This document shows, piece by piece, positions 15,916-20,101 of a DNA stretch of 20,101 nucleotides. Origin of the DNA: an uncultured Eubacteriales bacterium (GTDB taxonomy: Bacteria > Bacillota > Clostridia > Oscillospirales > CAG-272); NCBI GenBank assembly GCA_900547565.1, contig URHI01000021.1:1-20101 (forward strand), given 5' to 3'. Below the pieces are notes generated by a model. That model was given only the letters and a program-made list of their open reading frames with translations. It was not told the origin of the DNA and ran no database searches. Each line of letters starts with the position of its first letter. The first letter of the stretch is position 1. Both the position numbers and the translations under genes were made by a program.

Positions 15916-17070
15916 TCAGGTTAATGCTTTATTTGTAAGCTGACGTGCTATGCTGTCATAATGTAATATTTCATCAATATCACGTGAGCCGGTGTGTCCT
16001 GTGAGTTGCTCAAGTGTTGAATGAACCAACCGTGGTATATCGCCAAAGCCTATACGATGCTCAAGAAACGCTTCCACCGCCACTTCATTGGCAGCGTTGA
16101 GCACAGCCGGCATTGCGCCGCCTTCGCGCAGACAGTCATATGCCATACCGAGCAGCGGAAAGCTGTCAATGTCAGGCTCGGAAAAGTGCAGACTGTTCAA
16201 GGCCTCAGGCATAAGCCGCGGTATAACTGCCTCCGCCCGCTCAGGATAATTGACTGCATACTGCACACACAGCCTCATATCCGGAACAGACAGCTGTGCA
16301 ATAATGCTGTTATCAGCATATTCAACCATTGAGTGGATTATACTTTCGCGGTGAACCACGACACGAATAGCATCTGCATCAACGCCGAACAGCCGTGCCG
16401 CCTCGATAACCTCAAAGCCTTTGTTCATGAGCGTGGCGCTGTCAATTGTAATTTTACGTCCCATTTTCCACGTGGGGTGGGCCAACGCCTGTTCAACGGT
16501 GATGTGCTCCAGCATATCCGCCGTCATACCGAAAAACGGGCCTCCGGAAGCTGTGAGCAACAGGCTTTTGGGAACATTACCGCCACGCCCCTCAAGGCAC
16601 TGAAATATGGCGCAGTGCTCGCTGTCAACAGGCAGTATTTTTTTGCCTGTACGGCGCGCTTCGCTCATAATAATGTCGCCGGCCATGACCAGCGACTCCT
16701 TATTAGCCAGTGCCAGGCGGCTGTCTGTCCGCAGGACCTCAAGCGTTGGACGCAGACCTGCTGCGCCGGATACCGAGTTTACCGTAACATCTGCGGGGGC
16801 TTCGTTCAATGCTGTATGCAATCCTTCAAGCCCTGATAGCACTGTAATACCGGTGTCATGGAGTGCATTACTCAGAAGTGATGCGGCATACTTGTCATCA
16901 AGTACGCAAAAATCGGGGCGAAATTTGCGCGCCTGTTTTTCAATCGTGATATAATCCTTGCCGGCGGTCAGAACGCGAACTCTATGTCCCTCATGCAGGG
17001 CTACATCAAGAGCCTGCGTACCGACCGAGCCTGTACTGCCCAGCACTGAAATCGTTTTAGGTTTTGTCAT
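15916..17070 (-). CDS. dxr: 1-deoxy-D-xylulose 5-phosphate reductoisomerase
   Basis: The first committed MEP-pathway step: rearranges and reduces DXP to 2-C-methyl-D-erythritol 4-phosphate with NADPH and a divalent metal; target of fosmidomycin. The 384-residue length is normal. It shows the NADPH-binding GSTGSVGTQ (11-19), NKESLVMAG (123-131), metal ligands D149 and E151 in PVDSEH, SGGPFF (175-180), and ATLMNKGFEVIEA (212-224) with third metal ligand E220. AGGA lies seven bases before the ATG. The gene starts 14 bases after cdsA and ends about 31 bases before the rseP start, overlapping the region where rseP's ribosome site lies. Confidence 0.98.
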   Translation of the reverse strand: MTKPKTISVLGSTGSVGTQALDVALHEGHRVRVLTAGKDYITIEKQARKFRPDFCVLDDKYAASLLSNALHDTGITVLSGLEGLHTALNEAPADVTVNSVSGAAGLRPTLEVLRTDSRLALANKESLVMAGDIIMSEARRTGKKILPVDSEHCAIFQCLEGRGGNVPKSLLLTASGGPFFGMTADMLEHITVEQALAHPTWKMGRKITIDSATLMNKGFEVIEAARLFGVDADAIRVVVHRESIIHSMVEYADNSIIAQLSVPDMRLCVQYAVNYPERAEAVIPRLMPEALNSLHFSEPDIDSFPLLGMAYDCLREGGAMPAVLNAANEVAVEAFLEHRIGFGDIPRLVHSTLEQLTGHTGSRDIDEILHYDSIARQLTNKALT

Positions 17071-17084
17071 ATCAGAATCCTGTC

Positions 17085-17909
17085 TTATAGAACATGAAAA
17101 ATGTTCAGAATTGCAAAAATCATAGTCATTACCGACGAAACCGCCAGCACTGAGTCAAATCTGTCGAGCACGCCGCCGTGCCCCGGAAACACCCGGCCAA
17201 AGTCTTTTATATCGTGCTGACGTTTTATGGCCGACATGGACAGATCGCCTATCTGTGATACTATCGACACAACAATGCCTGACAGCACAAGCCAGATCAC
17301 GCCTATGTATTCAATTCCGATTATATAGGCATATCCCACAAATGCAGCCACACAGAATACAATACCGCCAATGCTTCCCTCCACGGTCTTTTTAGGACTG
17401 ATATCCGGAATGAGCTTGTGCCGGCCGAACAGACGGCCGGTGAAATAGGCGAATGTATCGGTGATCCACGAACCGATAAAGACAAGCAGATAGATGTATT
17501 GATTATCAAAATCGCGCAAATACACTATGCCGCAAAAAGAAAACGTAATATACAAAGCTGATGCGAACACAGTTGCGGCATGAGTAAAATTAACTGTGTT
17601 ACGGCTCATCACCACTACAGCCAGTATATAAATGAGCAGCAGTGCCATGACCAACAATGCCACATCGCGGTAATCAAGCGCTACATTGCCGCGCAGGTAA
17701 CGTATGCAAAAAGGCATAACTGCTCCTGCCGGGTAAAACGGCAGAGTGAGAACAAGACTGCGATGTAGCCCAAGGCAACGGAACATTTCAAACATAGCGA
17801 TGACGATCAGCAGCGCCATGGCCGCCGGAAAGATCACGGTGTCTGAAAACCACAGCACCGGAATGAGCAGTATTATTGCAACTATTGCTGTTATTATTCT
17901 TTGAAGCAT
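17085..17909 (-). CDS. cdsA: Phosphatidate cytidylyltransferase (CDP-diglyceride synthase)
   Basis: Makes CDP-diacylglycerol from phosphatidate and CTP at the inner membrane, the branch point to all phospholipids. The protein is a multi-helix membrane protein carrying DTFAYFTGR, SPKKTVEG and the full CdsA signature S-x-I-K-R-x4-K-D-F-G-x3-P-G-H-G-G-V-L-D-R-F-D (residues 226-252 from the chosen start). I place the start at the ATG at 17909 (274 residues, MLQRIITAIVA, matching the family N-terminus). The in-frame TTG at 17918 would add three residues but is only three bases from the GGAG ribosome site, versus 12 for the ATG. It lies between uppS (37 bases upstream) and dxr. Confidence 0.96.
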   Translation of the reverse strand: MLQRIITAIVAIILLIPVLWFSDTVIFPAAMALLIVIAMFEMFRCLGLHRSLVLTLPFYPAGAVMPFCIRYLRGNVALDYRDVALLVMALLLIYILAVVVMSRNTVNFTHAATVFASALYITFSFCGIVYLRDFDNQYIYLLVFIGSWITDTFAYFTGRLFGRHKLIPDISPKKTVEGSIGGIVFCVAAFVGYAYIIGIEYIGVIWLVLSGIVVSIVSQIGDLSMSAIKRQHDIKDFGRVFPGHGGVLDRFDSVLAVSSVMTMIFAILNIFHVL

Positions 17910-17946
17910 CGAAATCAATTACTCCAGTCTGATATTCAGTTCAATG

Positions 17947-18648
17947 TTATATTCCGCCGAAATTGCGGTGACGTCTGCCGTATTCGGCTACGGCAGCATC
18001 AATATCCGCCGGTCCGAAGTCCGGCCAAAGTACGTCGGTGACGTAAAGTTCGGCATACGATGCCTGCCATAAAAGAAAGTTGGACAGGCGGTATTCTCCG
18101 GCCGTCCTCACTATCAGGTCGGGGTCAGGACATCCTGCTGTATAAAGCGCGTCGGACACATCATCTTCGGTTATATTCGTAATGCCGCGCTGTGCCAGCG
18201 TATTGAAGGCATGAACCAATTCTGCACGGCCTCCGTAGTTGAGTGCAATATTCAGCACTCTGTCGTGTCTGGCAGACATTTGCTCTATCTTAGAGATCTT
18301 ATCACGCAGCCTGGCATCAATGTCAGACATATCGCCGATGAAGCGAACTGACAGGTTGTCCCTTCCCTTATTGCGGGCAAAATCGTCAAGATAAGTGTCA
18401 AGCAGCTTCATAATCGCCGACACCTCATGACGCGGCCGTTTCCAGTTTTCAGTTGAAAACGCATAAACCGTGACATACTGTAATCCGATATCGCGGCAAT
18501 ACGTTACCACGCGCCGGAATGCCTGCGCTCCTGCCTTGTGTCCGAATTCCCGTGGCTGCCCCTTGGCCTTTGCCCAGCGCCCGTTGCCGTCCATTATAAA
18601 CGCTATGTGCTTGATGCCGTGCAGCTGATAAGTGTTTTTTTCGTCCAT
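17947..18648 (-). CDS. uppS: Isoprenyl transferase (undecaprenyl diphosphate synthase)
   Basis: Condenses isopentenyl diphosphate units onto farnesyl diphosphate in cis to give the C55 lipid carrier for peptidoglycan and teichoic acid synthesis. The 233-residue protein carries FIMDGNGRWA (17-26) with the catalytic/metal Asp D20, HKAGAQ (37-42), YAFSTENWKRP (62-72), NYGGRAEL (137-144) and the C-terminal RTAGEYRLSNFLLWQASYAE (181-200), whose R181 and R187 bind diphosphate. GAGG lies five bases before the ATG. It follows frr after 64 bases that hold a strong hairpin (18673-18706). Its product pool would also feed YfhO-type glycosyl transfer; that link is inference. Confidence 0.97.
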   Translation of the reverse strand: MDEKNTYQLHGIKHIAFIMDGNGRWAKAKGQPREFGHKAGAQAFRRVVTYCRDIGLQYVTVYAFSTENWKRPRHEVSAIMKLLDTYLDDFARNKGRDNLSVRFIGDMSDIDARLRDKISKIEQMSARHDRVLNIALNYGGRAELVHAFNTLAQRGITNITEDDVSDALYTAGCPDPDLIVRTAGEYRLSNFLLWQASYAELYVTDVLWPDFGPADIDAAVAEYGRRHRNFGGI

Positions 18649-18672
18649 TATGACCTCGCCTTAAGTGTTAAT

Positions 18673-18706
18673 TGAGCCGGCTCTGCTTTAAGTCAAAGCC
18701 GGCTCA
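18673..18706 (-). other. GC-rich hairpin between frr and uppS
   Basis: A perfect 10-bp inverted repeat, TGAGCCGGCT (18673-18682) and AGCCGGCTCA (18697-18706), encloses a 14-base loop. In the transcript it begins six bases after the frr stop and ends about 24 bases before the uppS start. It is not followed by a U tract (AATTAACAC comes next), so it is not a standard intrinsic terminator; it could be a processing or stability element, or a partial attenuator. Function is inferred. Confidence 0.7.
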
Positions 18707-18712
18707 CATTGG

Positions 18713-19267
18713 TCAGATCTGCATTATTTCCTTAGCCTTTTTGTCTGAAATTGCGTCTATGTTTTTGATGTACTTGTCGGTTATATCCTGGATGTCCTTT
18801 TCCGCGGATTTTTGTTCATCCTCGGTCATGGTTCCGTCTTTTTTGTCCTTTTTGATGGCATCGTTTGCCTCACGGCGTATGTTCCGGATAGCGACCTTGG
18901 CTTCCTCACCGAGCTTCATAACCTGCTTGGCAAGCTCCTTGCGGCGTTCCTCCGTCGGCTGTGGGAATACAAGGCGAAGCACCGAGCCGTCGTTGTTGGG
19001 GGTAATGCCTACGTCTGAGGCAAGTATGGCTTTTTCCATTGCTTTGAGCGTAGTTTTATCGTAAGGAGAAATAACAATCGTTTTGGCATCAGACACGCGG
19101 ATATCAGCCATTGTATTGAGTGGGGTCGGGGCACCGTAATATTCAAATGTAACCTTGGAGAGCACCATTGGATTTGCCTGGCCTGCCCTGATGACCGCAA
19201 GATTGGACTCGTGGGCAGTGATTGTTTTCTGCATTTTTTCTTCGTAGGGCTTTGTGTTGAATTTCAT
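18713..19267 (-). CDS. frr: Ribosome recycling factor
   Basis: Splits post-termination ribosomes together with EF-G in the cytoplasm. The 184-residue length is the family norm (about 185). It has the two-domain pattern: helices of domain I (EEKMQKTITAHESNLAVIRAGQANP at about 9-33), domain II beta region (YYGAPTPLNTMADI..., ISPYDKTTLKAMEKAI), then the long C-terminal helices with LVFPQPTEERRKELAKQ and RREANDAIKK. The ATG has AAAGGA nine bases upstream. The gene is second in the operon, 33 bases after pyrH, the near-universal bacterial arrangement. Confidence 0.98.
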   Translation of the reverse strand: MKFNTKPYEEKMQKTITAHESNLAVIRAGQANPMVLSKVTFEYYGAPTPLNTMADIRVSDAKTIVISPYDKTTLKAMEKAILASDVGITPNNDGSVLRLVFPQPTEERRKELAKQVMKLGEEAKVAIRNIRREANDAIKKDKKDGTMTEDEQKSAEKDIQDITDKYIKNIDAISDKKAKEIMQI

Positions 19268-19300
19268 GGTCTTTGATCCTTTCTTTATGTTCTGTTTTGA

Positions 19301-20008
19301 TCAATAGGTTTCGGTTCCGATTTGCTCTCCGTTAAGCACGCGGAGAATATTCTCCGGATCCTTAAGCTCAAAAGCGTAAGTGCGGATTGAGTTTGCCGCG
19401 CAGAAAGCAGTAGCCGTGAGGTCATATGCGACCAGCTTTTTGTCAAGTATTTCGCTGTAGGACAGCCTGCTGTACTTAACTGCGTCGCTGTATTTGCGGG
19501 GATCCTTGTCGTATATGCCGTCTATGTTCTTTGCCATAAGCACTATGTCAGCCTGAATTTCGGCGGCACGCAGTACTGCTCCTGTATCCGTTGAAAAATA
19601 TGGATTACCTGTACCGCAGCCGAATATAACTATATATCCTTGCTCAAGGCGTTCTATGGCATGCTCATCAGAATAAAGCTCGGCAAACTGCGGCATGTCA
19701 ACGGGTGTCATGACCGTAGCCTTTCCACCGGCGTTGATTACGGCGTCCTTAATTGCCAGCGCGTTTATAACCGTAGCCAGCATACCCATGTGATCCGCCA
19801 AGCAACGGTTCATGTTGCGCCCTTGCTTGGCGCCGCGCCAAATGTTGCCGGCCCCAACCACAACTGCCACCTGAACACCCTTATCGGTACAGACCTTAAG
19901 CGTGTTTGCGATTTTTTCAAGCATATCAAAATTGATGATACCGTCCTTGCCTTGCATTGCTTCGCCTGACAGCTTGACAAGAACGCGTTTATAAATAGGT
20001 TTATCCAT
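19301..20008 (-). CDS. pyrH: Uridylate (UMP) kinase
   Basis: Phosphorylates UMP to UDP, feeding pyrimidine nucleotide synthesis; the bacterial enzyme is a hexamer of the amino-acid-kinase fold, usually feedback-regulated by UTP and GTP. The 235-residue protein has VLVKLSGEAMQG (9-20), GAGNIWRG (52-59, commonly GGGNIFRG), the DHMGMLATVINALA segment (72-85), FGCGTGNPYFSTDT (129-142), and AKNIDGIYDKDPRK (159-172). AGGGGG (20015-20020) lies six bases before the ATG. It is the first gene of the long minus-strand operon, with its own promoter at 20039-20067. rpsB and tsf, often upstream, are not seen in the 93 bases before it. Confidence 0.97.
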   Translation of the reverse strand: MDKPIYKRVLVKLSGEAMQGKDGIINFDMLEKIANTLKVCTDKGVQVAVVVGAGNIWRGAKQGRNMNRCLADHMGMLATVINALAIKDAVINAGGKATVMTPVDMPQFAELYSDEHAIERLEQGYIVIFGCGTGNPYFSTDTGAVLRAAEIQADIVLMAKNIDGIYDKDPRKYSDAVKYSRLSYSEILDKKLVAYDLTATAFCAANSIRTYAFELKDPENILRVLNGEQIGTETY

Positions 20009-20038
20009 ACGGTGCCCCCTGTTGAGTCAATCACATAT

Positions 20039-20067
20039 ATTTTACAGCATTTTGCTCGATTTGTAAA
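20039..20067 (-). promoter_or_regulatory. Candidate sigma-A promoter of the pyrH-polC operon
   Basis: On the minus strand, TTTACA (20062-20067, five of six matches) is followed after exactly 17 bases by TAAAAT (20039-20044, five of six). Transcription would start near 20032, giving a leader of about 24 bases with the AGGGGG ribosome site. No other convincing promoter is seen before the eight genes downstream, whose gaps are all 2-64 bases. Confidence 0.65.
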
Positions 20068-20101
20068 CCTTTTTGCACAAAAAAGTGCGAAAAAATATTG
20101 A

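Noticed and set aside
20073..20097. Inverted repeat TTTTTGCAC / GTGCGAAAAA near the right edge
   Set aside because: Short GC core (four pairs), homopolymer loop, and no U tract after the stem on either strand; not a convincing terminator or operator.
1..20101. Search for CRISPR repeats, tRNA or rRNA genes, insertion sequences and phage or toxin-antitoxin genes
   Set aside because: No regularly spaced repeats, transposase or integrase-like proteins, tRNA-like cloverleafs or rRNA stretches were recognised; almost all bases are in well-identified core genes.

Overview
The window looks like chromosomal core DNA from a low-to-moderate GC member of the Clostridia (Firmicutes/Bacillota), possibly an uncultured Oscillospiraceae- or Christensenellales-like lineage. 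The evidence is a PolC-type DNA polymerase III, the MEP isoprenoid pathway, a DUF951 zinc-ribbon-like protein, a YfhO membrane protein, and the gene order pyrH-frr-uppS-cdsA-dxr-rseP-ispG-polC typical of Clostridia. The lineage call is inference from gene content, not from a marker comparison. I see no rRNA, tRNA, CRISPR array, insertion sequence or phage gene.

Layout. (1) 2-2635, minus strand: argG-argH, the last two steps of arginine synthesis, read from a promoter at 2671-2699. (2) 2636-2910: AT-rich divergent regulatory region with the argG promoter, two sequences resembling ArgR/AhrC operators, and a strong extended -10 promoter facing right. (3) 2911-7652, plus strand: a compact apparent operon of a DUF951 protein, YfhO, RuvA and RuvB. 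(4) 7693-9232: a small accessory pair, a minus-strand degenerate M14-carboxypeptidase-like protein and a divergently read plus-strand six-helix membrane protein of unknown function, with overlapping candidate promoters between them. A 17-bp perfect hairpin at 9235-9273 separates this from the next block. (5) 9287-20008, minus strand, about 10.7 kb: pyrH, frr, uppS, cdsA, dxr, rseP, ispG, polC, starting from a promoter at 20039-20067.

How the genes work together. The long minus-strand operon combines UMP kinase, ribosome recycling, the first (dxr) and a late (ispG) MEP enzyme, undecaprenyl diphosphate synthesis (uppS), CDP-diacylglycerol synthesis (cdsA), an intramembrane site-2 protease (rseP) and the replicative polymerase, so nucleotide supply, translation turnover, lipid carrier synthesis and replication share a transcript. 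The rightward operon couples a putative envelope glycosyltransferase (YfhO) to Holliday-junction branch migration (RuvAB); ruvC is not in the window.

I did not find a convincing new defence or mobile system. The points most worth a second look are the catalytically dead M14-like protein and its unknown membrane neighbour, the paired ARG-box-like sites, the promoter-defined TTG start of the DUF951 gene, the odd start of rseP (possible ATA codon), and a GC-rich hairpin between frr and uppS.
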